DNA of 64,000 nucleotides from Microscilla marina ATCC 23134 (GCF_000169175.1 NZ_AAWS01000005.1:1-64000), one strand, 5' to 3'. Numbered from the stretch's first letter, positions 7,886 to 16,045 are shown. Notes: a model not told the origin generated them from the letters alone. Made by a program: numbers and translations.

Positions 7886-9424
7886 ATGAAATCAAATCAC
7901 TTTACCGAAGAACACGAAATGTTTCGCGAAAGCCTCCGGGCATTTTTAGATAAAGAAGCACGCCCTTATATAGATCAGTGGGAAGAAGAGCGTCGTACCC
8001 CACGCGACATCTGGAAAAAAATGGGCGAACAGGGCTACCTGGGCTTGGGCTACCCTGAAGAATACGGAGGTTCAGGGCTAGACTTTTTCTACGATGTGGT
8101 TTTCAACGAAGAAATAGGCAGACTCAATTCGGGCGGCTTTGCCATTACCCAACAGGTAACCCAATATATGTCGTCACCCTATATACTTAAGTATGGGTCT
8201 GAAGAGCTCAAACAAAAATACTTGCCTGGTATTATCTCTGGCGACTTGGTGTCTTGCATTGCTATCTCCGAACCAGGAGCAGGGTCTGATGCCGCCAACA
8301 TTCAAACCCGTGCCGTGCGCGAAGGCGACCATTACATTGTCAATGGGTCTAAAACCTTTATTACCAATGGGGTATATGGCGACTTTATCATTACTGTGGT
8401 AAAAACTGACCCTGAAGCTGGATCTGCCGGGGTGAGCATGTTGGTCATAGACCGCAACGCTGAAGGAGTAACCGCCACCAAACTCAAAAAACTGGGCTGG
8501 CATTGTTCCGATACTGCCGAGTTGAGCTTTGCCGATGTAAAAGTGCCCGCCAGCAACCTGATTGGGCAAGAAGGACAAGGCTTTTATTATTTGATGAATG
8601 GCTTGCAACTTGAGCGCCTTTGTGCTGTACCTGCGGCGGTTTCGGCAATGGAAAATGCCATAGAAGTATCACTGCAGTATATGTCAGAGCGCCAGGCATT
8701 TGGTCGCCCCATCAACAAGTTTCAGGTATTACGCCACCGTATTGCCCAAATGTCGGCAGAGGTAACGGCATTAAAAGCCTTTAGTTACTACTGTTGCCAG
8801 CTATATGCCGATGGGGTGTACGACGTAAAACAATGTTCGATGGCTAAACTACTTGTCACCGAAAAGGCTGAAGAAGTGGCGACCAAGTGTCTGCAGTTTT
8901 TTGGTGGGTATGGCTTTATGGAAGACTACCCCTTGGCGCGTATGTACCGCGATGTAAGGGTGGGCACCATTGGAGGTGGCTCGTCAGAGATTATGCGTGA
9001 AATCATTGCCAAAATAGTGATAGACAGCGTAGGCTATAAGTCGGCACAAACCGATTATGCCCCACCCAAAGCCAAAAAAGCAAGCAATGGCAGTGCACCA
9101 GCCGCTCCTGCCAAAGAAGAGAGCGTAGGCTCCGCCGCCGAGATGTTGTCTGTGATTCAGAGTCAGGTAGAAAAAGTGTCGGCGTTGGGCAATACAGTCA
9201 AGTTTAATTTTGGTGCCGAACAATTATTTATTGATGGCACTGGAGCTGCCAACACGGTGTCAACAGACGACAGCGATGCAGATTGTACCGTGAGCGTATC
9301 TTTTGACGATTTTCAGGCGTTGATGCAGGGCAAGCTCAACCCAATGAACGCCGTAATGAGTGGACAAATGCAAATAGATGGTGATATGGGTGTAGCAATG
9401 AAGCTACAGTCTTTGTTTGGATAG
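7886..9424 (+). CDS. Acyl-CoA dehydrogenase fused to a C-terminal SCP2 sterol-carrier domain
   Basis: Residues 1 to about 385 form a complete ACAD (CIAISEPGAGSDAANIQTRA, YIVNGSKTFITNGVYGDFII, FFGGYGFMEDYPLARMYRD, GGGSSEI), with LERL as the likely helix-G catalytic Glu. An Ala/Lys-rich linker (PPKAKKASNGSAPAAPAKEE) leads to a domain of about 100 residues. That domain contains CTVSVSFDDFQALMQGKLNP and MNAVMSGQMQIDGDMGVAMK, the signature of SCP2 lipid-binding domains. The SCP2 part could hold or present a bulky acyl-CoA or sterol-like substrate. At 512 residues it is about 120 longer than its neighbour, and no frameshift is seen at the junction. A hairpin terminator follows. Confidence 0.92.
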   Translation: MKSNHFTEEHEMFRESLRAFLDKEARPYIDQWEEERRTPRDIWKKMGEQGYLGLGYPEEYGGSGLDFFYDVVFNEEIGRLNSGGFAITQQVTQYMSSPYILKYGSEELKQKYLPGIISGDLVSCIAISEPGAGSDAANIQTRAVREGDHYIVNGSKTFITNGVYGDFIITVVKTDPEAGSAGVSMLVIDRNAEGVTATKLKKLGWHCSDTAELSFADVKVPASNLIGQEGQGFYYLMNGLQLERLCAVPAAVSAMENAIEVSLQYMSERQAFGRPINKFQVLRHRIAQMSAEVTALKAFSYYCCQLYADGVYDVKQCSMAKLLVTEKAEEVATKCLQFFGGYGFMEDYPLARMYRDVRVGTIGGGSSEIMREIIAKIVIDSVGYKSAQTDYAPPKAKKASNGSAPAAPAKEESVGSAAEMLSVIQSQVEKVSALGNTVKFNFGAEQLFIDGTGAANTVSTDDSDADCTVSVSFDDFQALMQGKLNPMNAVMSGQMQIDGDMGVAMKLQSLFG

Positions 9425-9486
9425 AGACCTTTCAGGTTTTGCTACGCTTATGCAGCAAGCAAAGCTTTTTTTTTACAAAAATTAAA

Positions 9487-9528
9487 AAAAGCCGTTGTTT
9501 ATACAAAACAACGGCTTTTGCTTTTTTA
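9487..9528 (+). terminator. Rho-independent terminator ending the lipid cluster
   Basis: AAAAGCCGTTGTTT and AAACAACGGCTTTT form a 14-bp stem with a short ATACA loop. A T-rich run (GCTTTTTT) follows. It lies 63 bp after the SCP2-fusion stop. Confidence 0.88.
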
Positions 9529-9926
9529 CAAAAAAAAATGAGTACCCAAGTTATTCCGTCATGACGCGTTAAAAGTACTTGTATATTGTCACTTTTTGGG
9601 GCAAAATACCGTATACAAAACCAGTAGTGATCAAACAGTAAAAATAAGATGAAAAATAGCCTGTCTTTCAAATATTGGACAAACACACCCAATGTTTTTA
9701 CTCTTCAAAAGAAACACCCTTTAAAATATTCTTATCTATTAACTACGTTTTTTGTAAGTTGCTGAAAATCAACGTGATACAAAAGTGTAGTTACCTGTGG
9801 AACAGGGTCTAGCTTGTGACTTGTCGCTTGAAGCTTGCCCCCTGTCGGGGCTATTAACTCCCTAAAAGACTTTGAGTAGTTTTAATTGAAAAAAACAAGG
9901 AAGTGATTTTAAACCAAACTTAAATT
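9529..9926. other. Intergenic spacer before the five-paralog array
   Basis: AT-rich with no coding frame I can support. At about 9810-9850 it contains the GACTTGTCGCTTGAAGCTTG low-complexity motif seen in other spacers. At about 9763-9800 is AAAATCAACGTGATACAAAA, which resembles stretches near 16248 and 18322. Confidence 0.55.
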
Positions 9927-10649
9927 ATGCCAAACCAACACCACAAACAAAAACAAGCGACTCAATTATGGGCGCATTATAATGTTACAGACGAACGTGT
10001 TTTCTGGAAAAACTACGAGGCATTGCTGACGGGTAATGAGAAAGCAATCAATGATAAACTCCAGGCAAATACTTCAACAATGATGGGGGTGTATCGCCCA
10101 CCGTGGCATGCTTATGTGTGGCGGGTAGCTTTGGTAGTATCTGGTATAGCAGCTTACCTTTTTTTATGTATGGTCGAGTCAGAGCCTTTGCCAGAGTCTT
10201 TGAGGCCTTCTTTTTGGATTAAAATTGTGGTAGAAGTAATAATTTTTGGCATTGCTGTAGTTACCCCTATATCGTTATTGCTCGAGGCTACTGTTTTGGA
10301 AATTACTGACAAGTCGATGGTACTTACCAGTGCTTTTGTTTTTACAAAAAGCTTCGATTTAGAAAATATTGAGCAAATACAAGTAATAGAAACATATAAC
10401 AGTGGGATAAAGTGGTCACATGATTTATTGGTTATCACTGCTGATAAACAATATACATTTTCATATTTTTTGAATAAAAAAAGGCATTGGCAATTCTTAG
10501 ATTTTTGGAAAAGCCAAGGTGTCTCTACCAACTATGAAGGCTCTCACTATTATGGTTGGAAAAATATTAGAAAATATTATGAGAAGCAGGGGTATGTGAG
10601 TTGTGCCAATAAAAATGTTAGTAACCCAGCTTCCAAGCAGTTAAAGTAG
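9927..10649 (+). CDS. Tandem membrane paralog 1 of 5 (unknown function)
   Basis: A 240-residue protein that I do not recognise as a named family. The N-terminus has QATQLWAHY and VFWKNYEALL, matching the QLWxxY(N)FWxxYxALL signature shared by the next four genes. Two hydrophobic segments follow (about 65-84 and 98-120). A beta-rich tail (LEITDKSMVLTSAFVF, LENIEQIQVIET, LLVITADKQYTFSYFL) resembles the layout of bacterial membrane PH-like (DUF304/YcxB type) proteins. It has the longest C-terminal extension of the five, ending in a basic tail. It is probably an inner-membrane protein with cytosolic ends. It could be a small sensor or a structural membrane protein; nothing decides. Confidence 0.75.
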   Translation: MPNQHHKQKQATQLWAHYNVTDERVFWKNYEALLTGNEKAINDKLQANTSTMMGVYRPPWHAYVWRVALVVSGIAAYLFLCMVESEPLPESLRPSFWIKIVVEVIIFGIAVVTPISLLLEATVLEITDKSMVLTSAFVFTKSFDLENIEQIQVIETYNSGIKWSHDLLVITADKQYTFSYFLNKKRHWQFLDFWKSQGVSTNYEGSHYYGWKNIRKYYEKQGYVSCANKNVSNPASKQLK

Positions 10650-10723
10650 AGGTGGGAACTAGCATAGCCTTAGCAGGTTTCTCCGAGGTTTAGTCTTATA
10701 GGTGGGTTGGTTTAGCTTTGATG

Positions 10724-10754
10724 AGTACCGATATTCATCGGTATCTAAGGACTC
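10724..10754 (-). repeat. Dispersed palindromic repeat, copy 2 (reverse orientation)
   Basis: Reads on the minus strand as GAGTCCTTAGATACCGATGA then ATATCGGTACT, nearly the same as copies at 6282 and 18170. The palindromic core is ACCGAT(GAAT)ATCGGT. It lies between paralogs 1 and 2. Confidence 0.7.
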
Positions 10755-10845
10755 GTAAACTCGGTTGTGAAGGCACAAATCATGGCGAAAAATAGTAGGG
10801 TAGAGCACCAAGGAACCCCTTACATTCTAATAAAAATAATTAATT

Positions 10846-11514
10846 ATGGAGCCACTTAACCCTCAAAAACCATCAGCCGAGCAGCTATGGGCAAGCTACC
10901 AACCGGGCAAGTCAAACGAAGAGAAGTTTTGGGCAAAGTATGAAGCGTTGTTGCAACAACCCGCTGCCTTGGCAAAAAACAATGTAAACAAAACCCTTGC
11001 TAAAACAGCGAAAAAAGCCCCCAGTGCTGGGGTTAATAAAAAAACCTCCAACTTTTACCCTCGTTTAGAGATTTATTTATTTAGAACACTTTTCGTTATA
11101 CTAGGAGTGATTTTTACCCTTGTTTTTAGTATACTAGAGAAGCCTGCTCCCAACGCTGACCAATTGGGCTATCAGGTAATGCTTGCGGGTGGTATTTTTT
11201 TATTTGTGTTTTTGCCAATAAGTTTGTTGTTTAGACTGCCTATGCTTTCGTTCAAATCTTCGGGCATTTATTTAAGCAAAAACCTTTTATTACCTACACA
11301 TTATATAGCTTGGAGTAAGGTGGTTTCGGTAAATATTAGAAAATATGATGGTTTAGGGAGCCACCTGTTAGTAGTAAAAACCCTGGATCATAAAAATTAT
11401 GATATAAGCTATAGCATATCGAAACGGGCTCATCAACGTCTTTCTGCTTGGTTAGATCAACAGGCTATTCTGTTGATAGTAAACAACAACAGCCATTCCC
11501 GTTATAGGAATTAA
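10846..11514 (+). CDS. Tandem membrane paralog 2 of 5 (unknown function)
   Basis: 222 residues. The N-terminal module SAEQLWASYQPGKSNEEKFW plus AKYEALL (about 6-37) is followed by a Lys/Ala-rich linker and two hydrophobic helices (about 78-97 and 108-128, the second containing GGIFLFVFLPISLLF). A beta-rich PH-like tail has SSGIYLSKNLLLP, IAWSKVVSVNIRK and HLLVVKTLDHKNYDISYSIS. The first 93 coding bases after MEPLN are almost identical to those of paralog 4, while the rest is diverged. The leader (TTACATTCTA, then AATTAATT and ATGGAGCCACTTA) matches that of paralog 5. Function is unknown. Confidence 0.75.
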   Translation: MEPLNPQKPSAEQLWASYQPGKSNEEKFWAKYEALLQQPAALAKNNVNKTLAKTAKKAPSAGVNKKTSNFYPRLEIYLFRTLFVILGVIFTLVFSILEKPAPNADQLGYQVMLAGGIFLFVFLPISLLFRLPMLSFKSSGIYLSKNLLLPTHYIAWSKVVSVNIRKYDGLGSHLLVVKTLDHKNYDISYSISKRAHQRLSAWLDQQAILLIVNNNSHSRYRN

Positions 11515-11533
11515 ATTGAGTGATTTGAATTGT

Positions 11534-12121
11534 ATGTCTATGAATACACCACCACAAATATACTCGCTCGCCGAACAAGAAGCGGCTCAACTATGGGCAA
11601 GTTATTCTGATCAGAATGCTGTCCATTTCTGGAAGAAATACAACGCACTATTAAAGGCACAAAAAACCTCTCTAAAAACAACCATAATAGTAAACCAGCC
11701 CCCCAAGAGTTTGTCTACTCAAGTATACCACTCTTCGTTTTGGCGGTTGGTGTTTAATGCTGTCATAGTTAATGTACTGGTGATTTGGGTGTGGACATCA
11801 GTAGAGTTCGTTGAATATAAAATAGACCCAAAATGGCTGCTGTGGGGGTTCTTGGTTGCATCCTGGCTAGAAGTAATCTGGAAGTATAACGCCTTTAAAT
11901 TAGATGATTACGGGCTTGTTGTAAGCAAAATGGGAGGCAATTTCAAAAAAATTGCCTGGGGGCAGATACAAAAGGCAGAGTTTGTTACAATCAAGCAAAA
12001 TCAACATTTGAAATTAACTACTCATAAGGGAGCGGTGGCTTTTAGGGCAGCCATGTCACGTCACAAACGTACCCAATTGCAAGAAGCTATCCAGCAATAC
12101 TTAGATAAATCTGCTCCCTAA
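11534..12121 (+). CDS. Tandem membrane paralog 3 of 5 (unknown function)
   Basis: The frame opens at a TTG at 11516, but the ATG at 11534 (MSMNTPP) is the likelier start. It lies 19 bp after the previous stop, so translation may be coupled. The N-terminal signature is QEAAQLWASY and HFWKKYNALL. Two hydrophobic segments follow (WRLVFNAVIVNVLVIWVWTS and WLLWGFLVASWLEVIW). The tail KLDDYGLVVSKMGGNFKKIA and WGQIQKAEFVTI matches the beta-rich end of its neighbours. It is the shortest of the five and lacks a C-terminal extension. Unknown function. Confidence 0.72.
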   Translation: MSMNTPPQIYSLAEQEAAQLWASYSDQNAVHFWKKYNALLKAQKTSLKTTIIVNQPPKSLSTQVYHSSFWRLVFNAVIVNVLVIWVWTSVEFVEYKIDPKWLLWGFLVASWLEVIWKYNAFKLDDYGLVVSKMGGNFKKIAWGQIQKAEFVTIKQNQHLKLTTHKGAVAFRAAMSRHKRTQLQEAIQQYLDKSAP

Positions 12122-12232
12122 GGAATAGAAATAATTGATTCGACTGATTGTACCAAGAAAGTACCCATGCACGAACAACCATCAAATACCAATAATGGAT
12201 AGTGGAGTGTGTATTTAAAACACTGTATAAAT

Positions 12233-12937
12233 ATGAAGAATGCTACCCCTCAAAAACCATCAGCCGAGCAGCTATGGGCAAGCTACCAACCGGGCAAGTC
12301 AAACGAAGAGAAGTTTTGGGCAAAGTATGAGGCGTTGTTGACGCACGCCATTCAGTCCAATTTATCAATAACCCCTGTCGCTCCAACGGGGCAAACCCAG
12401 CCCAAAAACCCGGCAACATCTATTCCTGCTTTTCCTCCACCGGGTGAGCCTCGCCTGGCGGTTTTTAAACCTCGGAGCATCTCTTATACACCGCGTTTGC
12501 TGGCGTCTTTGAGCGTACCACTGGGCATTGCGCTCTATGTGTTTTTCGACACAGGAATTGTGTTTAGTAAAGACCTGACCCTTCTTTCTGTTGCCTTTAT
12601 GTTAGTTTTTGGTGTGTTGACACCGCTGCTATATGCCAGTAGTGCTTATATATTTTCAATCACCCATTCGGGGCTTTATATCAAGCGGCTGCTTTTTTAC
12701 TCTAACGAACATTACTTTGCCTGGCGAGATTTGTACAGTGTAGACATCATAGAAGAACACCCCAAGGGAAAAGAAATACGGGGGAAACATCGGTTGGACA
12801 TAGTGCCTGTTCAAGGTAAAAAACAATCGTTTGTGTACCATTTGTCAGACGACAACCATCGAGATTTTGTCAAAGCAGTGAGGTTTCGTGTCATACACTT
12901 TAGTTGTCAAAGCAAGCATTATTACCCGGTAAAGTAA
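12233..12937 (+). CDS. Tandem membrane paralog 4 of 5 (unknown function)
   Basis: The frame opens at a GTG (12209), but the ATG at 12233 (MKNATPQKPS) fits the family. The N-terminal module is the same as in paralog 2 at the DNA level over 12248-12340 (one visible mismatch in 93 bp). A Pro-rich linker (PAFPPPGEPRLAVF) leads to two hydrophobic helices (PRLLASLSVPLGIALYVFF; LLSVAFMLVFGVLTPLLYAS) and the beta-rich tail (SITHSGLYIKRLLF, YFAWRDLYSVDIIEE). The sudden end of identity after the first 31 codons points to gene conversion or partial duplication. Unknown function. Confidence 0.74.
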   Translation: MKNATPQKPSAEQLWASYQPGKSNEEKFWAKYEALLTHAIQSNLSITPVAPTGQTQPKNPATSIPAFPPPGEPRLAVFKPRSISYTPRLLASLSVPLGIALYVFFDTGIVFSKDLTLLSVAFMLVFGVLTPLLYASSAYIFSITHSGLYIKRLLFYSNEHYFAWRDLYSVDIIEEHPKGKEIRGKHRLDIVPVQGKKQSFVYHLSDDNHRDFVKAVRFRVIHFSCQSKHYYPVK

Positions 12938-13054
12938 ATGAAGTGAAAGTACAGAATAGCTGCGAATAAGTACGAGGTGAATTTTGTTTTTGATACGTTT
13001 TAAAAATCGTACATAATAGCCCAAGGAGCCTCCTTACATTCTATAAAATTAATT

Positions 13055-13666
13055 ATGGAGCCACTTACCTTACAAGAACAACAAGCCAATCGGTTGTGGA
13101 AAACTTACCAACCAAATAATGAAGAGGAGTTTTGGAGACAGTATGAGCCACTGCTGGATAAAACCCAAAATCTCGTTGATTATGGTATAAAAAAAGTGTT
13201 TTGCCCCACTTTAGTCTACCTGAAACGGATAGCTTTTGCCTTGGTTGCCTGGGGAACACTTGCGTTTGTTTTGAGTACCAAACCTTGGGAAAAGACATTA
13301 GCACCTCCTCCAAGAAATGTAAGAGAAATCGATAGCCTAGTAGTGTTTGTGATATTTTTTCTGTTTTTGATGGTTTCACCCGTAATAATGCTCAGAGATT
13401 TGCACACCTGGCGCCTTACCCAATCAGAACTTATCGTGGTAAGGTTAGGTGCTCGAAAACAAAGGTTTCGCTTGCGAGACATTCGCTTGGTAGAAGTTAT
13501 TTCATCTGATCAAATAGTATTGCATGCCCAAAACAAGCAACTACAATTTAGCTATCATCTTAGCACAAGCGAACACTGGAGATTTCTTTATACACTTCGG
13601 CAGCTTAGAGTGCCTACTCAATGCGAAAATACAGTGCATAGAATAAACTATAAAAGTCAAAAATAA
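13055..13666 (+). CDS. Tandem membrane paralog 5 of 5 (unknown function)
   Basis: 203 residues. The N-terminus QEQQANRLWKTYQPNNEEEF plus WRQYEPLL is the shared module. Two hydrophobic segments follow (IAFALVAWGTLAFVL; SLVVFVIFFLFLMVSPVIML). The tail has LTQSELIVVRLGARKQRFRL and DIRLVEVISSDQIVLHAQNK, ending with FSYHLSTSEHWRFLYTLRQL. That last stretch resembles the SYxLxKxxHxxFLxxxR pattern of paralogs 1, 2 and 4 and suggests a common fold. The leader matches that of paralog 2. It is the last gene of the array. Unknown function. Confidence 0.74.
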   Translation: MEPLTLQEQQANRLWKTYQPNNEEEFWRQYEPLLDKTQNLVDYGIKKVFCPTLVYLKRIAFALVAWGTLAFVLSTKPWEKTLAPPPRNVREIDSLVVFVIFFLFLMVSPVIMLRDLHTWRLTQSELIVVRLGARKQRFRLRDIRLVEVISSDQIVLHAQNKQLQFSYHLSTSEHWRFLYTLRQLRVPTQCENTVHRINYKSQK

Positions 13667-14030
13667 ACCCTTCAATTTATCTGGCGTGTGCTTGTCCTGC
13701 CGCTCCTTTTTATACAGCACCTGTCCCATCATATCAGCAAGAAAACGCTCCCGCCTCTTTTTAAAATCATGTTACCAACTGACCTTTTGCATTGCTTTTT
13801 TTTGTTGAATTGGAGAGAACTATAGTGTTGGTTTATAAGTGCGTCAGCTAGATTCAGCCTTAGTTTGTTGTCGTTAAGAATCTGTGAAACGAAGCCGTAA
13901 AAACAGATCACTGTTTGAGCGAAGCGAGTTTGAGCTGTTTAGCCGAAAAAGGCAGAGCTTGGGCTTCGCCCTGCGGTTCGGCGTAGTGTAACAGATTTAG
14001 ACAAAACAAACTACAGCTGTGGGGTTTTTG

Positions 14031-14060
14031 GTTACTTTTTTACCTATAGAAAAAAGTAAC
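14031..14060. repeat. Perfect 11-bp hairpin GTTACTTTTTT/AAAAAAGTAAC
   Basis: The arms are perfect complements around an 8-base loop (ACCTATAG). It sits at the end of the repeat-like segment and is not next to a gene end, so it is more likely part of a dispersed repeat than a terminator. Confidence 0.7.
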
Positions 14061-14277
14061 GGCTCACAGATACTCGAATCATTGTATTTGATGAACTTGC
14101 TTGAAGACTGAAATATTTTATTAAGCAAATTTTTCAACCTGTGAAAGGTCAGTTACCAATACTCATAAAAATTTGATTACTTCAAAAAGGTGCGCCAACA
14201 GGAAAAATATTTGAAAAAAAATGGGGAGGAACTTTATTATAAAAGTACAATTTAAAGGCGTATAAAAATGCCTGGTT

Positions 14278-14345
14278 CAATGATCAATTAATCATTGTGT
14301 GGGCGTAAATTCTTCTTGATTTTGCCGCCGCAAAATCAAGAAGAA
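14278..14345. repeat. Two consecutive hairpins, one a perfect 16-bp stem
   Basis: CAATGAT/ATCATTG (14278-14284, 14291-14297) is followed by TTCTTCTTGATTTTGC (14310-14325), loop CGCC, and its exact complement (14330-14345). No T-run follows. It lies about 175 bp upstream of a lipoprotein gene and could act as a cruciform, an RNA structure or a repeat unit. Confidence 0.75.
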
Positions 14346-14520
14346 ACTATCCCATGCTGTTTGTTTTCAGTACGAACTGAAAGTGCCCTTTTGTCTCCAT
14401 TTTTGTGCAATTTTTGATAATTTTTTTCAACTCCTTTACCACAAAACAAAGTCACAAATTTAGGGTGAGTATACGTAGGGGCTGTCAAATACTTAGAGAA
14501 CCTTAACCAAACACAAACAA

Positions 14521-14925
14521 ATGATGTTCAAACCCTTAATAATTTTACTTTTAGTAACGATTTCCTGCGTGAGTTGTAAGAAAAAAGAGGAAGACAGTTA
14601 TATTGAAAAAATTTCTGGAGTACAATCAGCCCAAGTAGCGTTTAGTACCATCAACCGAGGCGATAAAGCATCGGTAAAGTTGCGTTTTGTTGCAAATAAT
14701 GGTTGCGGCGAATTTAGCCGATTTGAAGAGACCTGGAGCGAAAACAAAACTACTTTAGATGTAAAGGTATACGTGCGTTATCCGTCAGATCCTAATACTG
14801 TTTGTACCCAAGTGATTACTCCCCTTAACAAAATATATGAATTTACTCCACCTGATAGAGGAACGTATACCATACGTTTTTTTGCTGGGGGCGCTTTTAT
14901 TACCAAAACCATTACTGTGCGTTAG
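14521..14925 (+). CDS. Small lipoprotein, unknown function
   Basis: 134 residues beginning with a type II signal peptide (FKPLIILLLVTISCVSC) whose lipobox Cys is about residue 19, followed by a charged KKKEEDS spacer. The mature part is a single beta-rich domain of about 110 residues (AQVAFSTINRGDKASVKLRF; YTIRFFAGGAFITKTITV), possibly immunoglobulin-like. It contains two Cys (NNGCGEF and NTVCTQV) that could form a disulfide. It stands alone, with a strong terminator downstream. I do not recognise a named family. Confidence 0.8.
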   Translation: MMFKPLIILLLVTISCVSCKKKEEDSYIEKISGVQSAQVAFSTINRGDKASVKLRFVANNGCGEFSRFEETWSENKTTLDVKVYVRYPSDPNTVCTQVITPLNKIYEFTPPDRGTYTIRFFAGGAFITKTITVR

Positions 14926-14966
14926 TATTGGTGGGTAGGGCGCACCCAACCCACAATGGTTTGACC

Positions 14967-14999
14967 ATCGGCAGCGTGACTACGTTGCCGATTTTTTTT
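14967..14999 (+). terminator. Rho-independent terminator after the 134-aa lipoprotein
   Basis: An 11-bp stem, ATCGGCAGCGT/ACGTTGCCGAT (one G-T pair), with a GACT loop, followed by eight Ts. Confidence 0.9.
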
Positions 15000-15169
15000 A
15001 GCAAAAAAATTGACTGATAATATGTTGTTTTTCAGTGGTTTACATTTTTTCAAAAGCTATTTTAATGAAAAAGTAAAAGTTTTTTTGAAAAAAAAGTAGG
15101 GTGCACGAGGGTTTATGCGGTGTAGAGGTAAACATTGCAAATCAATAAAGTAAAAATAAAGAAAAAAAC

Positions 15170-16045
15170 ATGAAGACATTAAAATCAGTATTTGCTTTCT
15201 TATTAGTCGTAAGCTTTTTTTATTCTTGTAAACAACAAGACAGTGTTACCCCTAATGCCTCAGGCGATGACGAGTTGATTAGCTCTATTCAATCTGCAGT
15301 AGACAAACAAACCGTGAGTACCGAGGCACTGCCCACCAGTTCGCAATCAGAAGTAAGCCACGATTGTTCTCAGAGCGAGAGTTACGTAGCCACGGCTCAG
15401 TTGGCACCTGATTTGGGTTACCAAGTAACTATGCGACGCTCAAGAGGAGCCGATGCAGGCGAAGAGTCGGAAGCTTATTTTGACCTCAACGGAAGAAGAT
15501 TGGAAGCAGGGAGCGGAACGACAGACAAAATGGGGAAAAAGGGTAAAAAAGGAAGAAAAAAACCACGCGGTAAAGACTGCTTTGAATTGGTATACCCAGT
15601 GTCGTTTACTATGCCCGATGGCAGCAATATTACGGTTGCCGACAAAGAAGGCTGGAGTGCGGTTAAGGCTTGGCACGAGGCAAATCCTGACGTAAAAGAG
15701 CGTGGCGCTATTCAGTTCCCGGTAGACATTGCCTTTGAAGATGGCACCACCCAAACCATTAGCAATCAAGACGAAATGAGTGCCGCCAAAGCTACTTGTG
15801 GAGGTGGAATCACCAAATGTTTTGAATTTAGTTTTCCGGTAAATGTGACTATGCCCGACAACTCTACCATTACCCTCAGCAGCAAAGGCGACCGTAGCTT
15901 GATCAAAGCCTGGCACGAGGCAAACCCTGATGTTGAAGGACGTGGTACGTTGGTTTTTCCAGTAAGCATTACCTACACCGACGGTACTACAGCCACCATC
16001 AACAATGAAGAAGAAATGCGCGCTGCCAAGCAATCGTGCAAATAA
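15170..16045 (+). CDS. Lipoprotein with two tandem ~75-residue repeats
   Basis: The signal peptide LKSVFAFLLVVSFFYSC ends in a lipobox Cys, so this is an envelope lipoprotein. Residues about 25-115 are Ser/Glu-rich. A very basic linker (GKKGKKGRKKPRGKD) precedes two copies of a domain. Copy 1 starts CFELVYPVSFTMPDGSNITV and copy 2 starts CFEFSFPVNVTMPDNSTITL. Each contains KAWHEANPDV and ends with AAK(A/Q)(T/S)C, so the Cys pair at domain ends may be bonded. FPVxxxxxDGTT occurs twice per copy, so each repeat may itself be two beta hairpins. Unknown function; adhesion or ligand binding is conceivable. Confidence 0.85.
   Translation: MKTLKSVFAFLLVVSFFYSCKQQDSVTPNASGDDELISSIQSAVDKQTVSTEALPTSSQSEVSHDCSQSESYVATAQLAPDLGYQVTMRRSRGADAGEESEAYFDLNGRRLEAGSGTTDKMGKKGKKGRKKPRGKDCFELVYPVSFTMPDGSNITVADKEGWSAVKAWHEANPDVKERGAIQFPVDIAFEDGTTQTISNQDEMSAAKATCGGGITKCFEFSFPVNVTMPDNSTITLSSKGDRSLIKAWHEANPDVEGRGTLVFPVSITYTDGTTATINNEEEMRAAKQSCK

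Larger units (their letters stand above)
13667..14520. other. 854-bp intergenic region with several hairpins
   Basis: No supportable gene. From 13905 to 14060 it holds GC-richer repeat-like DNA with TTTGAGCGAAGCGAGTTTGA and GCTTGGGCTTCGCCCTGCGG, a kind of segment common in Bacteroidota spacers. A hairpin at 14031-14060 and a pair of hairpins at 14278-14345 are listed separately. The remainder is AT-rich. Confidence 0.6.

Noticed and set aside
15440-16033. Minus-strand open frame of 197 codons antisense to the repeat lipoprotein
   Set aside because: It mirrors the lipoprotein's internal repeat, so its length is a side effect. The sense frame has signal peptide, repeats and terminator.
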